Of a DNA stretch of 64,000 nucleotides, positions 8,626-18,267 are shown piece after piece; position 1 is the first letter of the stretch, and each line of letters opens with the position of its first letter. A program made the position numbers and the translations under genes. The DNA comes from Pseudomonadota bacterium. Its GTDB lineage: Bacteria > Pseudomonadota > Gammaproteobacteria > Burkholderiales > Burkholderiaceae_C. The stretch spans positions 1 through 64,000 of the forward strand of contig JAJZEC010000002.1 in NCBI GenBank assembly GCA_021805825.1. The letters run 5' to 3'. The notes under the pieces were generated by a model. It was not told the origin of the DNA. It worked only from the letters and a program-made list of their open reading frames with translations, and made no database searches.

Positions 8626-9341
8626 TGCGGTGCCTGCGCCGGGGCGGCGCAGTCGGCGGCGGCGCGCGCGAAGACTTCGCGGAACATGGCCTCGGTCAGG
8701 CGCCCCGTGTTCTGGTTGTAGCGGCTGCAGTGGTAGCTGTCGTACAGCACCAGAGCGCCCACACGATGCCGGGCGCCATGCGCGAAGGGAGCCTGCGCAG
8801 CCCTGCATCCCAAGGCCTGCAACAGCGCGGCATGGGCCACCCGGCCGAGCGCCACCACCACCTCCAGGCGCGGCATCGCGGCCAGTTCCGCGCGCAGATA
8901 GGCATTGCACTGCCGCACCTCGGCGGGCAGGGGCTTGTTGTCCGGCGGCAGGCACTTGACCGCATTGCAGATGCGGCAATCCAGCATGCCCATGCCGTCG
9001 TCAGCACGGATGCTGGCGGGCGCATCCCCGGCGCGCACCGCAGGCTGGCGCCGCGCCAGACCCAGGTCGCCCAGCGTGGCGTAGAGCAAGGGGCCGGCGC
9101 CATCCCCGGTGAAGGGGCGGTTGCTGGCGTTGGCGCCATGCATTCCGGGCGCCAGCCCGACGACCAGCATGCGCGCCGAAAGCGGGCCGAACGATGGCAC
9201 CGGCAGGCAGGCATAGTCCGGATGGCGCAGGTGCACCGTGTCCCGGAAATCCGCCAGCCGGGTGCACAAGCGACAATGCGGGTCGTAGACCGGCTGATGG
9301 TCGTCCGTATCTTGCGCGTTCTCAGGGACAATCATGGCCAA
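8622..9341 (-). CDS. Uracil-DNA glycosylase, family 5 (UDGb-type, 4Fe-4S)
   Basis: A 239-residue base-excision-repair enzyme. The active-site motif [19 protein letters not shown] (with Ala/Gly in place of the catalytic Asn/Asp of other UDGs) is the family-5 hallmark. Cysteines of the iron-sulfur cluster are seen in CRLCTRL near the N-terminus, in [16 protein letters not shown], and in [16 protein letters not shown] near the C-terminus. An in-frame ATG two codons in (9335) is an equally possible start. UDGb removes uracil, hypoxanthine and related deaminated bases. The stop overlaps the uvrC start, so a base-excision and a nucleotide-excision gene share one transcript. It diverges from earP across only 26 bp. 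Confidence 0.88.
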   Translation of the reverse strand: MAMIVPENAQDTDDHQPVYDPHCRLCTRLADFRDTVHLRHPDYACLPVPSFGPLSARMLVVGLAPGMHGANASNRPFTGDGAGPLLYATLGDLGLARRQPAVRAGDAPASIRADDGMGMLDCRICNAVKCLPPDNKPLPAEVRQCNAYLRAELAAMPRLEVVVALGRVAHAALLQALGCRAAQAPFAHGARHRVGALVLYDSYHCSRYNQNTGRLTEAMFREVFARAAADCAAPAQAPH

Positions 9342-9367
9342 GAGCCCCTGCCGTCTGGAAGCAGTCG

Positions 9368-10561
9368 ATGAGTCATCCCCTGCATTGTGATGTGTTTTGC
9401 CACGTGGTCGACAACTTCGGCGACGTCGGCGTAGCCTGGCGTCTGGCGCGCCAGCTGGCCCACGAGCACGCCTGCGTGGTTCGGCTGTTCGTCGACGATT
9501 TGAACACCTTTGCCGCGATCTGCCCGCAGATCCAGCCGCGCATGGGGCAGCAAACCGTCGATGCGGTGAACATTCTGCCGTGGTCCCGGCAGCAGCAGCT
9601 CGACCCCAGCGAAATCGTCATCGAGATGTTCGGCTGCCACCTGCTGCCGGGGTTCATCGAGCGCATCCAGCGCCTGGGCGCGCGCCGCGTGCACTGGGTG
9701 AACCTGGATCACCTGAGCGCGGAGAGCTGGGTCGAGGGCACGCACCTGCGGCTGTCGCCGCAGCCCGGTGGGATCGACAAGCTGTTCTACTTCCCCGGTT
9801 TCACCCCGGCCACCGGCGGTCTGCTGCGCGAGGCCGATCTGCTCAGGCGTCGGGCAGCCTGGGAGCGCCTGCCCAGTGCGCGGCGTATCGCGCTGCGCTC
9901 GCTGGGCCTGCCGCCGCCGCCCGAGCACGCGCTGACGGTGCTGCTGTTCAGCTACGCGCGCAGCGGGATCCGTGCCTGGCTTCAGGCCATGGCCGCGGCC
10001 AGCCGTCCGACCACGCTGTGGATCTGTCCGGGGCCGATGCGCGCCGAAATCGATTCCTGGCTGAACATGCAGCTGAGCACCGGCCAGAGCACGGTGCGCG
10101 GAAGCCTGACTCTCTGTTCGCTGCCCTTCGTGCCGCAGGAACGCTTCGACGAGCTGCTGTGGTCGGCCGACGTCTGCGTGGTGCGCGGCGAGGATTCCTT
10201 CGTGCGCGCCCAGTGGGCGGCGCGCCCGATGGTGTGGCATGCCTATCCCCAGCATGACCAGGCGCATCTGGAGAAGATCGAGGCCTTCCTGCGGCTGTAC
10301 CTGCGCGATGCGCCACCGCCGGTGCACGCTGCGGTGGTGGCGATGTCGGAGGCCTGGAACCAGGGTGGCGATCTCGTCAGCGCCTGGCAGCAGTATGTCG
10401 AGCAGCTGCCGCAACTTCGGCTGCACGCGCAGGCATGGTGCGCCCACCTGGCGGCCATGCCCGATCTGGCCACGCAACTGCTGCAGGCGACCGCCGATCC
10501 ACTCCGGCAGCCGCCGCTTGCGACGCAGGGCGCCGCGCCCCGCTCCCCCTCGGAGCCTTGA
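9368..10561 (+). CDS. earP: EF-P arginine-32 rhamnosyltransferase EarP
   Basis: A 397-residue GT-B glycosyltransferase (formerly DUF2331). The N-terminus [20 protein letters not shown] carries the catalytic Asp and the conserved DNFGD motif. The C-terminal domain has [20 protein letters not shown] and [16 protein letters not shown], which bind dTDP-rhamnose. EarP attaches L-rhamnose to Arg32 of elongation factor P. The gene is 52 bp upstream of efp on the same strand, and EF-P here has Arg32, so enzyme and substrate match. Confidence 0.95.
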   Translation: MSHPLHCDVFCHVVDNFGDVGVAWRLARQLAHEHACVVRLFVDDLNTFAAICPQIQPRMGQQTVDAVNILPWSRQQQLDPSEIVIEMFGCHLLPGFIERIQRLGARRVHWVNLDHLSAESWVEGTHLRLSPQPGGIDKLFYFPGFTPATGGLLREADLLRRRAAWERLPSARRIALRSLGLPPPPEHALTVLLFSYARSGIRAWLQAMAAASRPTTLWICPGPMRAEIDSWLNMQLSTGQSTVRGSLTLCSLPFVPQERFDELLWSADVCVVRGEDSFVRAQWAARPMVWHAYPQHDQAHLEKIEAFLRLYLRDAPPPVHAAVVAMSEAWNQGGDLVSAWQQYVEQLPQLRLHAQAWCAHLAAMPDLATQLLQATADPLRQPPLATQGAAPRSPSEP

Positions 10562-10571
10562 GGGGGGATGG

Positions 10572-10577
10572 TACAAT
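10572..10577 (+). promoter_or_regulatory. Possible -10 element for efp
   Basis: TACAAT lies 36 bp before the efp ATG, in the earP-efp gap. No good -35 sits at 16-18 bp, so this may be a weak or extended promoter that supplements read-through from earP. Confidence 0.35.
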
Positions 10578-10613
10578 CGTGGGTTGCCTGATTCCAGCAC
10601 CTTTTGGACATCT

Positions 10614-11168
10614 ATGAAACTCGCTCAAGAAATCCGCGCCGGCAATGTGATTCTGGTCGGCAAGGATCCGATGGTCGTGCAGAAGACCGAGTACAGCCGG
10701 GGCGGCCGCAACGCCGCGACGGTGAAGATGAAGCTCAAGAACCTGCTGACCAGCGGGGGCACCGAAGTGGTCTACAAGGCCGACGACAAGCTCGACCCGA
10801 TCGTGCTCGATCGCAAGGAGTGCACCTACTCCTACTTCGCCGATCCCATGTATGTGTTCATGGACACCGAGTACAACCAGTACGAGGTGGAGAAGGACAA
10901 CCTGGGCGACGCCCTGCTGTACCTGGAAGACGGCATGCCGGTGGAAGTGGTGTTCTACGACGGCAAGGCGATTTCCGTCGAAATGCCCACGACCGTCGTG
11001 CGGGAAGTGATGTACACCGAGCCGGCCGTCAAGGGTGACACCTCGGGCAAGGTGCTGAAGCCGGCGAAGATTTCCACCGGAGCCGAAATCCCCGTGCCGA
11101 TCTTCGTGGCCATCGGCGACAAGATCGAGATCGACACCCGCACCGGGGAATACAAGGGCCGCGTCTGA
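10614..11168 (+). CDS. efp: Elongation factor P (Arg32 type)
   Basis: A 184-residue protein with three beta domains. The KOW-like N-domain holds the acceptor loop SRGGRNAA, with Arg at residue 32 instead of the Lys modified by EpmA/EpmB. The middle and C-terminal OB domains include [17 protein letters not shown] and the ending [18 protein letters not shown] rescues ribosomes stalled on polyproline; Arg32 must be rhamnosylated by EarP in this type. Proline-rich proteins in the window, such as ChpA with its PPA/EPP repeats, are plausible clients. Confidence 0.97.
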   Translation: MKLAQEIRAGNVILVGKDPMVVQKTEYSRGGRNAATVKMKLKNLLTSGGTEVVYKADDKLDPIVLDRKECTYSYFADPMYVFMDTEYNQYEVEKDNLGDALLYLEDGMPVEVVFYDGKAISVEMPTTVVREVMYTEPAVKGDTSGKVLKPAKISTGAEIPVPIFVAIGDKIEIDTRTGEYKGRV

Positions 11169-11189
11169 GGCCGGTGCGCGGCTGACCCT

Positions 11190-11498
11190 TCAGGGGGATC
11201 GCGCCGCGCCGCAGTTCCAGCAGGCAGCGAATTGCGCGGGGTGGCGTTCGCCACAGCCGGAGCAGATCCACTCGGGCAGGCGCGGTGGGCTGCGCAGTTC
11301 ATGCAGCAAGCGGCGCGCTCGCTCGAAGTCGGCTTCGTCGAGCACCCAGACCGCGGGCTCGGCCTCGTGGGGCGGGATTTCCCCGGCGATGCTCGACAGG
11401 TAGCGGGAAAACACCCGCGCTTCGATTCCCGCCGCGCGCAGGGTGTCGGCCCAGAGCGTGGCGATCAGCAGGTTGGGGGCGGACGCGAGACGTCGCAT
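11190..11498 (-). CDS. DUF2007-type signal-transducing protein with zinc ribbon
   Basis: A 102-residue protein. The N-terminal two-thirds (LIATLWADTLRAAGIEARVF to VWVLDEADFERARRLL) is a small alpha/beta domain of the DUF2007 type. The C-terminus has two CxxC pairs, CSGCGERHPAQFAACWNCG, as in a zinc ribbon. The ATG at 11498 starts the conserved part. The gene overlaps the 3' end of the permease gene by 34 bp on the same strand. Its role is unknown; the family is often annotated as a putative signal-transducing protein. Confidence 0.75.
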   Translation of the reverse strand: MRRLASAPNLLIATLWADTLRAAGIEARVFSRYLSSIAGEIPPHEAEPAVWVLDEADFERARRLLHELRSPPRLPEWICSGCGERHPAQFAACWNCGAARSP

Positions 11499-12925
11499 GC
11501 CTGCAGGATATCCGCTGCACGCGAAGAGGTTGCCATGGCGCGCAGTCGTCGCCGCAGCGCCCGGTGGATCAGCCACAGTCCGCCGACCCACAGCGGAATG
11601 GCATAGATGCTGGTGCGACTCTGCGGGTCGAAGAACAGCGCCACGCCGACCGCGACGACCAGGGCCAGGCACAGCCAGTTGCTCCACGGACTGGCCGGCG
11701 CCGCATAGGCAGCCCTGCCACCCTGGCGCCGGGTATGGCGGCGGAAGCGCAGGTGGGTCCAGATGATGGCGACCCACATCAGCAGCGCGGCGGTGGTGAT
11801 CAGGGAGATCAGCAGCGTGATCACCTGCTCCGCGAGCACCAGGTTCAGGATCACGCACAGCCCGCTGAGCATCGCGGACAACGCCAGCGCAGGCCCCGGA
11901 ATGCCCTGGCGATTGATGCGCGCCAGCGCCTTCGGCGCGTGCCCCTGGCGGGCGATGCCGCAGAGCATGCGGCTGCTGGAATAGACGACGCTGTTGTATG
12001 CGGACAGGGTCGCACTCACGATCACCAGGTTCAGGATGTTGGCCACCGCCTTGTCGCCCAATGCGGCAAACACCAGCGCGAAGGGGCTGCCACTGTAGGC
12101 GTCGCCTCCGGCCTGCAGGCGCTGCAGCAACTCGGGCCACGGGAAGATGGTGAGCAGCACGAAGCCGGAGCCGACATAGAAGAGCAGCACCCGATAGACG
12201 ATCTGCCGCGTGGCCTTCGGGATGACCTTCTCCGGATCCCGCGCCTCGGCCGCCGCGTAGCCGATGATCTCGATGCCGACGAAGGAGATCGCGATCACGC
12301 CCAGGGCCGACACCATGCCGCCGACGCCATGGGGAAAGAATCCACCGTAGGCCCAGAGGTTGGACAGCCCGACGCCCGGGCGGCCGTAGTTCACCACCAG
12401 CAGGTAGCCACCGAAGGCGATCATCGCAGTGATCGCCACCACCTTGATGAGGGCGAACCAGAATTCGGTCTCGCCGTAGATGCGCACATTGATGGCGTTC
12501 AGGGTGTTGAGCAGGGCCCAGGCCGCCGCCGCGGTGACCCAGGCCGGCAGCTCGGGCCACCAGAACTGCATGAACTTGCCGGCCGCACTGAGTTCGAGCA
12601 TGGCCGCCAAGGCGTAGAGCGCAATCGCATTCCAGCCTGAGAAAAACCCCGCGAACTTGCTCCAGTAGCAATGAGCAAAGTGGCTGAACGAATGACTCAC
12701 GGGATTTTCGACAAGCATCTCTCCAAGAAATCGCATGATCATGAAGGCCATCGCTCCGACGATGGCGTAGCCCAGCAGCATCGACGGCCCGGCCATCCGC
12801 AGCGTGCCCGCGGAACCCAGGAACAGCCCCACGCCGATCGTCCCGCCGAGGGCGATCAACTGGATGTGCCGGTTGCGCAGATTGCGCTGCAGGCCGCCCC
12901 CGACGGTGGCTTCGATGGTGTCCAA
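11465..12925 (-). CDS. Amino acid permease (APC superfamily, AAT family)
   Basis: A 486-residue integral membrane transporter with about twelve hydrophobic segments. The first segment carries the family signature IQLIALGGTIGVGLFLGSAG, which lines the substrate site. GIEIIGYAAAEARDPEKVIP is the conserved amphipathic loop of the AAT (AroP/PheP/ProY) group. Transport is probably by proton symport; the amino acid cannot be assigned. The gene diverges from the IF-1 gene across 309 bp and overlaps the DUF2007 gene downstream. Confidence 0.88.
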   Translation of the reverse strand: MDTIEATVGGGLQRNLRNRHIQLIALGGTIGVGLFLGSAGTLRMAGPSMLLGYAIVGAMAFMIMRFLGEMLVENPVSHSFSHFAHCYWSKFAGFFSGWNAIALYALAAMLELSAAGKFMQFWWPELPAWVTAAAAWALLNTLNAINVRIYGETEFWFALIKVVAITAMIAFGGYLLVVNYGRPGVGLSNLWAYGGFFPHGVGGMVSALGVIAISFVGIEIIGYAAAEARDPEKVIPKATRQIVYRVLLFYVGSGFVLLTIFPWPELLQRLQAGGDAYSGSPFALVFAALGDKAVANILNLVIVSATLSAYNSVVYSSSRMLCGIARQGHAPKALARINRQGIPGPALALSAMLSGLCVILNLVLAEQVITLLISLITTAALLMWVAIIWTHLRFRRHTRRQGGRAAYAAPASPWSNWLCLALVVAVGVALFFDPQSRTSIYAIPLWVGGLWLIHRALRRRLRAMATSSRAADILQACDVSRPPPTC

Positions 12926-13234
12926 TGCAATCCTCCCGATCCGCGTTCGAGGGCCTTGCGAGGCCCAACCGGACGATTATGTCCCGGGGCGTCCGGCGAT
13001 CGGGAAGCGCGAACAATTAGCCGCATACTTGACTCCTTTACTGTGCTTTAACGGGTTCCGGCATCGGCCTGGATGAGCCCGGACTGGCCGCTACCTCGGG
13101 GCCGGGGCGTGGCGTGGCCGGCTGCGCCTTTGGCAGCGACAGCGAAATGCCCGGCGTACAATGGGTGGATTTTCCAGCGGGTCTCAGGCACGAACACGCC
13201 AAGTGCGGCCTGGCCCGCCGAACCAAGGAGCCCC
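12926..13234. other. Divergent promoter region, permease / IF-1
   Basis: 309 bp between two divergent starts. Besides a Shine-Dalgarno sequence AAGGAG at 13225-13230 for the IF-1 gene, I see no operator repeat, RNA gene or small coding frame with recognisable content. Confidence 0.5.
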
Positions 13235-13480
13235 ATGGCCAAAGAGGAACTGATCGAGATGCGCGGGGTGGTCAACGAGGTGCTGCCCGACTCCCGCTAC
13301 CGGGTGACCCTGGAGAATGGCCACGAACTGGTGGCCTACAGCGCCGGCAAGATGCGCAAGCACCATATCCGCATCCTGGCGGGGGACAACGTGTCCCTGG
13401 AGCTTTCCCCGTACGACCTCAGCAAGGGACGGATCATCTTCCGTCACCTGGAACGTCGCGTGTCCCCGGGCAACCACTGA
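13235..13480 (+). CDS. infA: Translation initiation factor IF-1
   Basis: An 81-residue S1/OB-fold protein: [20 protein letters not shown], then [20 protein letters not shown] and [14 protein letters not shown]-1 blocks the ribosomal A site during initiation. It is about nine residues longer than the usual 72, with a C-terminal tail ERRVSPGNH. It sits alone between a permease and the paa genes instead of in a ribosomal-protein cluster. Betaproteobacteria often have a second IF-1 of this longer kind, and this is probably that one. Confidence 0.92.
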   Translation: MAKEELIEMRGVVNEVLPDSRYRVTLENGHELVAYSAGKMRKHHIRILAGDNVSLELSPYDLSKGRIIFRHLERRVSPGNH

Positions 13481-13810
13481 TCGCCCGCCAGGGTCGGCCC
13501 GCGGCCAGCCCGTCGCGCTACCAGCGCCCCGGCAGCCCAGCAGTCGCTGTCGCTGCCTGCATTCCCTCCGCAGGATTCCCGCTGCCCGGGAGGCTTCCGG
13601 CTGCCCGCCGCCCGGCGGGCATGGACGCCGCACACGATCCTTCGACCGCGGCCGACGAACATCGTCCACGGCTGCGCGCGGCCGAGCCGTTTGCGATACA
13701 AAATTTCTCTCGATTTTCCCCGTTTGTATCATTACACTGGGCGTAATGAGTTGCTCGACCAGAAATCGAGCGGTTGGCGCCTGGCGCGCCTGCAATCTTC
13801 GAGAACCGCG
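13481..13810. other. paaZ upstream region
   Basis: 330 bp without a gene. The first 200 bp are GC-rich and show nothing definite. From about 13690 the sequence becomes AT-rich and holds the putative PaaX operator and promoter of paaZ. A small hairpin (CTCGA/TCGAG) lies at about 13753-13769 in the presumed leader. Confidence 0.6.
13694..13732 (+). promoter_or_regulatory. Putative PaaX operator and promoter of paaZ
   Basis: CGATAC at 13694-13699 and GTATCA at 13726-13731 are inverted half-sites 26 bp apart; the wider arms read GATACAAA and TTTGTATC. A possible -10, TATCAT (13727-13732), overlaps the right half-site, with a weak TTTCTC 17 bp upstream. Half-sites and spacing match those before the diiron oxygenase operon. 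From memory, known PaaX sites use TGATTC/GAATCA half-sites at similar distance. Binding by PaaX is inferred. Confidence 0.5.
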
Positions 13811-15871
13811 ATGAACGTCCCCACCCTGCAGAGTTTTGTCGCCGGACGCTGGATCGGCGCCGAGGCCGCGGTCGCGCTGCACTGCGCGATCGACGGCCGC
13901 ACCGTCTACCACACCCATGCCGAGGCGCTCGACTTCGACGAAGCGCTGGAGCACGCGCGTTGCCGAGGCCTGCCCGCTCTGCTCGCCGAGGACTTCCAGC
14001 AGCGCGCCGCGCGCCTGAAGGCGCTCGCCGCCTTCCTGATGGAACACAAGGAAGAGCTCTATGCCGTCTCCGCCCTCAGCGGCGCCACGCGCGCCGACAG
14101 CTGGATCGACATCGAGGGCGGCATCGGCACCCTGTTCGCCTATGCCAGCCTGGGGCGCGACGGCCTGCCTTCGGGCAACCTGGTGCACGAGGGCCCGGCG
14201 ATCGCCCTGGGCAGGAAGGGGGGTTTCGCGGCCAGCCACGTGCTGGTGCCCAGGCGCGGGGTGGCGGTGCACATCAACGCCTTCAACTTTCCGGTCTGGG
14301 GCATGCTGGAGAAGTTCGCGCCGTCGTTCCTGGCCGCGATGCCCTGCGTGGTCAAGCCGGCCACCGCGACCAGCTACCTGACGGAGGCGGCGGTGCGCCT
14401 GATGCAGCGCAGTGCGATCCTGCCCGAAGGCTGCCTGCAATTGGTCATCGGCGGTACCGGCGATCTGCTCGAGCGCTTGCAGGGGCAGGACATGGTGACC
14501 TTCACCGGCTCGGCCGACACCGCGGTGCGCCTGCGCTCGATGCCCTCGCTGCTGCGCAACGCCGTGCCCTTCAACGCCGAGGCCGACTCCCTGAACTGCT
14601 CGATCCTGGCCCCCGACGTGGCCCCCGATGCGCCGGAATTCGAGCTGTTCGTGCGCGAGGTGGCGCGCGAGATGACCGTCAAGGCGGGACAGAAGTGCAC
14701 CGCCATCCGCCGCGCCATCGTTCCGCGCCGGCGCCTGGACGAAGTGGCCCACCGCTTGCGCCAGGCCCTGCAGGCCACGGTGCTCGGCGATCCGGCGCAG
14801 CCGGGGGTCACGATGGGGCCGCTGGCCTCGCGCGGCCAGCTCGACGACGTGCGCTCCCGCGTCGAGCAGCTGCGCGCCGGCGCCGAGGTCGTGCTCGACG
14901 GATCCACGCTGGCCCCGCCGCGCGGCGAAGGCTGCGCAGGCGGCGCCTTCCTCGCGCCCACGCTGCTGCTGGCGCGCGAGCCGCACGCACGCGGTGGGGC
15001 GCACGACATCGAGGCCTTCGGCCCGGTGTGCACGCTGATGGCCTACGAGGATCTCGACGACGCGCTGCAACTGGCCAGCCTGGGGCGCGGCAGCCTCGTG
15101 GGCTCGCTGGTCACCCAGGATCCCGCGGTGGCCGCGAAGGCCGTCGCGCAGATGGCCGCGCTGCACGGCCGCCTGCTGCTGCTCGACCGCGAAGCCGCTG
15201 CCGAGTCAACCGGCCACGGCTCGCCGCTGCCGCAGCTCAAGCACGGCGGCCCCGGACGTGCCGGTGGTGGCGAGGAACTGGGCGGGCTGCGCGCGGTGCA
15301 CCATCAGCTGCAGCGCTGCGCGGTGCAGGGCTCGCCGACCATGCTGGCCGCGATGACCGGCGAGTACGTGCGCGGTGCGCGGGTGATCGAGAGCGAGGTG
15401 CACCCCTTCCGGCGTTCCTTCGACGAACTGCGCATCGGCGAATCCCTGCTCACCCACCGGCGCACGGTGACCGAGGCCGACATCGTGCATTTCGGCGGGC
15501 TCACGGGAGACTACTTCTACATGCATTTCGACGAAATCGCCGCGCGTGATACCCAATTCGGGCGACGCATCGCGCACGGCTACTTCGTGCTCTCGGCGGC
15601 GGCCGGGTTGTTCGTCAGCCCCGCGCCGGGTCCGGTGCTGGCCAACTACGGCCTGGACACCCTGCGCTTCATCAAACCGGTGGCACCGGGCGACACCATC
15701 CAGGCGCGCCTGACCTGCAAACGCAAGATCGACCGCAACCGCAAGGATCACAAGGGGGTGGGCCAGGGCGTCGTGGCGTGGGACGTGGAGGTGCGCAACC
15801 AGGATGGCGAACTGGTCGCCAGCTACGACATCCTCACCCTGGTGTCCAAGCGCCCACCAGCGACGTCCTGA
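13811..15871 (+). CDS. paaZ: Bifunctional oxepin-CoA hydrolase / 3-oxo-5,6-dehydrosuberyl-CoA semialdehyde dehydrogenase
   Basis: A 686-residue two-domain enzyme, close to the 681 of E. coli. Residues about 1-525 are an NADP-dependent aldehyde dehydrogenase, with catalytic Cys296 in [11 protein letters not shown] and the Glu in NAEADSLN. Residues about 540-686 are a MaoC (R)-hydratase domain, with [10 protein letters not shown] and [12 protein letters not shown]. PaaZ opens the seven-membered oxepin-CoA ring and oxidises the resulting aldehyde, the ring-cleavage step of phenylacetate breakdown. The ATG at 13811 starts the conserved N-terminus. The gene stands alone and converges on the hydratase gene at 15930. 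Confidence 0.97.
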   Translation: MNVPTLQSFVAGRWIGAEAAVALHCAIDGRTVYHTHAEALDFDEALEHARCRGLPALLAEDFQQRAARLKALAAFLMEHKEELYAVSALSGATRADSWIDIEGGIGTLFAYASLGRDGLPSGNLVHEGPAIALGRKGGFAASHVLVPRRGVAVHINAFNFPVWGMLEKFAPSFLAAMPCVVKPATATSYLTEAAVRLMQRSAILPEGCLQLVIGGTGDLLERLQGQDMVTFTGSADTAVRLRSMPSLLRNAVPFNAEADSLNCSILAPDVAPDAPEFELFVREVAREMTVKAGQKCTAIRRAIVPRRRLDEVAHRLRQALQATVLGDPAQPGVTMGPLASRGQLDDVRSRVEQLRAGAEVVLDGSTLAPPRGEGCAGGAFLAPTLLLAREPHARGGAHDIEAFGPVCTLMAYEDLDDALQLASLGRGSLVGSLVTQDPAVAAKAVAQMAALHGRLLLLDREAAAESTGHGSPLPQLKHGGPGRAGGGEELGGLRAVHHQLQRCAVQGSPTMLAAMTGEYVRGARVIESEVHPFRRSFDELRIGESLLTHRRTVTEADIVHFGGLTGDYFYMHFDEIAARDTQFGRRIAHGYFVLSAAAGLFVSPAPGPVLANYGLDTLRFIKPVAPGDTIQARLTCKRKIDRNRKDHKGVGQGVVAWDVEVRNQDGELVASYDILTLVSKRPPATS

Positions 15872-15929
15872 CGGAAAGCGGACAGCAGCGGGGCCCTGCG
15901 CCGGCCCCGCGGCGGCCTGGCGAGGATTC

Positions 15930-16724
15930 TCAGTCGCAGCCGGCGACCCACGCCGCGGGCCGCTTGGCGAGGAAGGCCTGCAGCCCCTCGCGCGCTTCCG
16001 CGGTGGCGCGCAGGCGCGCGATGCGTCGCGCCGTGTCGTCGACCATCGCGTCGTCCACCGCGCGCGTGCCGACCGCGGCCACCAGTTGCTTGGCCGCGGC
16101 CTGCGCCTGCGGGCCGCCGGCGCGCAGAGCGCCGACGAGCTCATCCACCTTGGCATCGAGCGCCTCCGCGGCCACGACGTCGTGCGCCAGCCCGAGCTGC
16201 AGCGCGCGCGCGGCGCCGATGCGCTCGGCGGTCTGGAAATAACGCCCCGCCTGGCGCTCGCCGATGGCCCGGATCACATAGGGACTGATGGCCGCCGGGA
16301 TGATGCCGAAGCGAACCTCCGAGGTGGCGAACACCGCCTCCTCGGCCGCGATGCAGATGTCGCAGGCACTGGCCAGCCCCATGCCCCCGCCAAGCGCCGC
16401 GCCGTGCACGCGGGCGATCGTGGGCTTCGGGCATTCGGCGATGCTTCGCAGCATGCGCGCCAGCCGCGCAGCGTCGGCGAAATTCTCCTCCTCGCCGGCC
16501 TGCGCCGCGCGCTGCATCCAGTTCAGATCCGCACCGGCCGAAAAGCTGCGGCCGCGCCCGCCGAGGATCACCACCCGCACCGCGGAATCGGCGCCCAGGG
16601 CATCGAAGGCGGCGGCCAGCTCGTCGATGAGGGCCTCGTCGAAGGCGTTGTGTACCTCGGGACGGTTCATCCACAGGCGCGCCACACCGGCGGCGCGTTG
16701 CAACTGGAGGGTCTGGAAGTTCAT
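15930..16724 (-). CDS. Enoyl-CoA hydratase/isomerase family protein (methylglutaconyl-CoA hydratase-like)
   Basis: A 264-residue crotonase-fold protein. The oxyanion-hole segments are FSAGADLNWMQRAAQ and HGAALGGGMGLASACDI; a further conserved segment is SEVRFGIIPAAISPYV. The AGADLNWM and GIIPA(A/T)ISPYV signatures are those of the LiuC/methylglutaconyl-CoA hydratase branch, distinct from PaaG and PaaF. The ATG overlaps the stop of the iclR gene (ATGA), so the pair forms an operon. Inside a paa cluster that shows no PaaF here, it could supply the 2,3-dehydroadipyl-CoA hydratase step; this is inference. Confidence 0.8.
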   Translation of the reverse strand: MNFQTLQLQRAAGVARLWMNRPEVHNAFDEALIDELAAAFDALGADSAVRVVILGGRGRSFSAGADLNWMQRAAQAGEEENFADAARLARMLRSIAECPKPTIARVHGAALGGGMGLASACDICIAAEEAVFATSEVRFGIIPAAISPYVIRAIGERQAGRYFQTAERIGAARALQLGLAHDVVAAEALDAKVDELVGALRAGGPQAQAAAKQLVAAVGTRAVDDAMVDDTARRIARLRATAEAREGLQAFLAKRPAAWVAGCD

Positions 16725-17575
16725 GATGGAGTGGGTTCCGATGGGGAAGGTTCCGGCTCGGGGGAGGCCGCGGGCTGGCGCCAGCCCAGGCGCTGCGAGA
16801 GCTGCCCTGCGGCAGCGCGCAGGGCCTCGATGGCGGCGCTGCGCGGGCCCATGTCGGTGGCGCCGGCCACGGCGACGACGACCAGCGCCATCGAGATGTC
16901 CCCCTTGAAGTTGAACACGGGTGCCGCCGCGGCCTCGACACCCGGAGCGAAATACCCGGCCGACAGCGCCGCGACGCCCTCCTCGCGGATCTGCTCGAGC
17001 AGCCGGTCGACGTCGGCGCGCCGCCGCAACGACGGCGGCAGATCCAGCGTCCGCAGCTCCTCGGCCAGCAAGGGTGCGACGCGCGCCCGCGGCAGCCAGG
17101 CGGCGAACACCTGCCCGGCGGCGGAATTCAGCAGATTCAGTTGCACCCCGGTCACGACGTTGACCGTGATGGCGCGACGCGGTCGCTCCCAGCGCACGAT
17201 CACCGGGCCGCGTTCGCTCCAGATCGCCAGCGCGCAGGTCTCGTTGATGCGATCGCGCAAGGCGGCCAGGGCATCGAGTCCCAGGCGAATGCGATCCAGT
17301 CGATCGAGGGCGACCAGCCCGGCATGGAGGGCAAAGGGTCCGAGGTCGTAGCGCGAGGTTCCCGGATCCTGCTGCACCAGGCCGGCACGGATCAGGCTGA
17401 CGAGGTAGCGATGGGCCTTCGATGCCGGCATCCCGGCCGCGGCGGCGATGTCCTTGAGCATCATCGCGCGCCGGCCCTCCACCATCGCGCGCAGCACGCG
17501 CATGCCGACCTCGAGCGACTGCACCCCATGCTGGCCGTCGCGCTCACCCTCCCCTTCCACCCTGGAATTCGCCAT
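16721..17575 (-). CDS. IclR-family transcriptional regulator
   Basis: A 284-residue regulator. The N-terminal winged helix-turn-helix is marked by [15 protein letters not shown] and [20 protein letters not shown]. The C-terminal effector domain follows ([20 protein letters not shown] to [17 protein letters not shown]). The start at ATG 17575 matches the family; a TTG at 17599 could add eight residues. It is divergent from paaY and overlaps the hydratase downstream. Because PaaX is present as well, this protein may control only its hydratase partner or respond to a different aromatic acid. Confidence 0.88.
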   Translation of the reverse strand: MANSRVEGEGERDGQHGVQSLEVGMRVLRAMVEGRRAMMLKDIAAAAGMPASKAHRYLVSLIRAGLVQQDPGTSRYDLGPFALHAGLVALDRLDRIRLGLDALAALRDRINETCALAIWSERGPVIVRWERPRRAITVNVVTGVQLNLLNSAAGQVFAAWLPRARVAPLLAEELRTLDLPPSLRRRADVDRLLEQIREEGVAALSAGYFAPGVEAAAAPVFNFKGDISMALVVVAVAGATDMGPRSAAIEALRAAAGQLSQRLGWRQPAASPEPEPSPSEPTPS

Positions 17576-17646
17576 TGCAAAATGCTTTACGCAGTTCAAA
17601 ACGGCAGTATGCTACGAGTTCCCCGTTCCGCCAACCTTCGTACGCG
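17576..17646. promoter_or_regulatory. Divergent promoter region iclR / paaY
   Basis: Only 71 bp separate the two starts, and the part from 17577 to 17612 is AT-richer than its surroundings. No TGATAC/GTATCA pair like those at paaZ and the oxygenase operon is present, so paaY may be under IclR control or have a weak promoter. No single site can be assigned. Confidence 0.35.
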
Positions 17647-18267
17647 ATGCGAAACACCCCGCGCGTCTATGCCATCGATGGCGTCATCCCGGTCATCGAC
17701 CCCACCGCCTTCGTGCACCCCAGCGCCGTGCTCATCGGCGATGTGATCGTCGGCCCGCGCTGCTACGTCGGTCCCTGCGCCAGCCTGCGCGGCGACTTCG
17801 GCCGCCTGCTGCTGGAAGCCGGGGCGAACCTGCAGGACACCTGCGTGATGCATGGCTTTCCGGGCACCGACACCATCGTCGAGGAGGACGGGCACATCGG
17901 CCACGGGGCGATCCTGCACGGTTGCCGCATCGGCCGCAACGCGCTGGTGGGCATGAACGCGGTGATCATGGACAACGCGGTCGTCGGCGAGTCCTCGATC
18001 GTCGCCGCCTGCGCCTTTGTCAAGGCGGGTGCCGTGCTGCCTGCGCGCAGCCTGGTTGCCGGCATGCCGGCGAAGGTCGTGCGCCAGCTCGACGAGCAGG
18101 AAATCGCCTGGAAGAGCGCCGGCACGCGCAGCTATCAGGAACTGGCACTGCGCTGCCACGCCAGCCTGGTCGAGACCGAGGCGCTGCGCGCCGTGGAGCC
18201 CGGTCGGCCGCGGCTGCAACTGCCCGATCTGCCGCCGCTGGTCGACCTCAAGGCGCGGCGCCCGTAG
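17647..18267 (+). CDS. paaY: Phenylacetate-pathway thioesterase PaaY (gamma-carbonic anhydrase fold)
   Basis: A 206-residue left-handed beta-helix protein. Hexapeptide repeats run from [20 protein letters not shown] to about residue 150. Metal-binding His residues are in CVMHGFPG and in [16 protein letters not shown]. The C-terminal tail [14 protein letters not shown] is typical of PaaY. PaaY hydrolyses dead-end CoA esters such as 2-hydroxycyclohepta-1,4,6-triene-1-formyl-CoA, protecting the cell when the pathway stalls. It converges on paaX, with the coding ends overlapping by 20 bp, the reverse of the tandem paaX-paaY order of E. coli. Confidence 0.93.
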   Translation: MRNTPRVYAIDGVIPVIDPTAFVHPSAVLIGDVIVGPRCYVGPCASLRGDFGRLLLEAGANLQDTCVMHGFPGTDTIVEEDGHIGHGAILHGCRIGRNALVGMNAVIMDNAVVGESSIVAACAFVKAGAVLPARSLVAGMPAKVVRQLDEQEIAWKSAGTRSYQELALRCHASLVETEALRAVEPGRPRLQLPDLPPLVDLKARRP

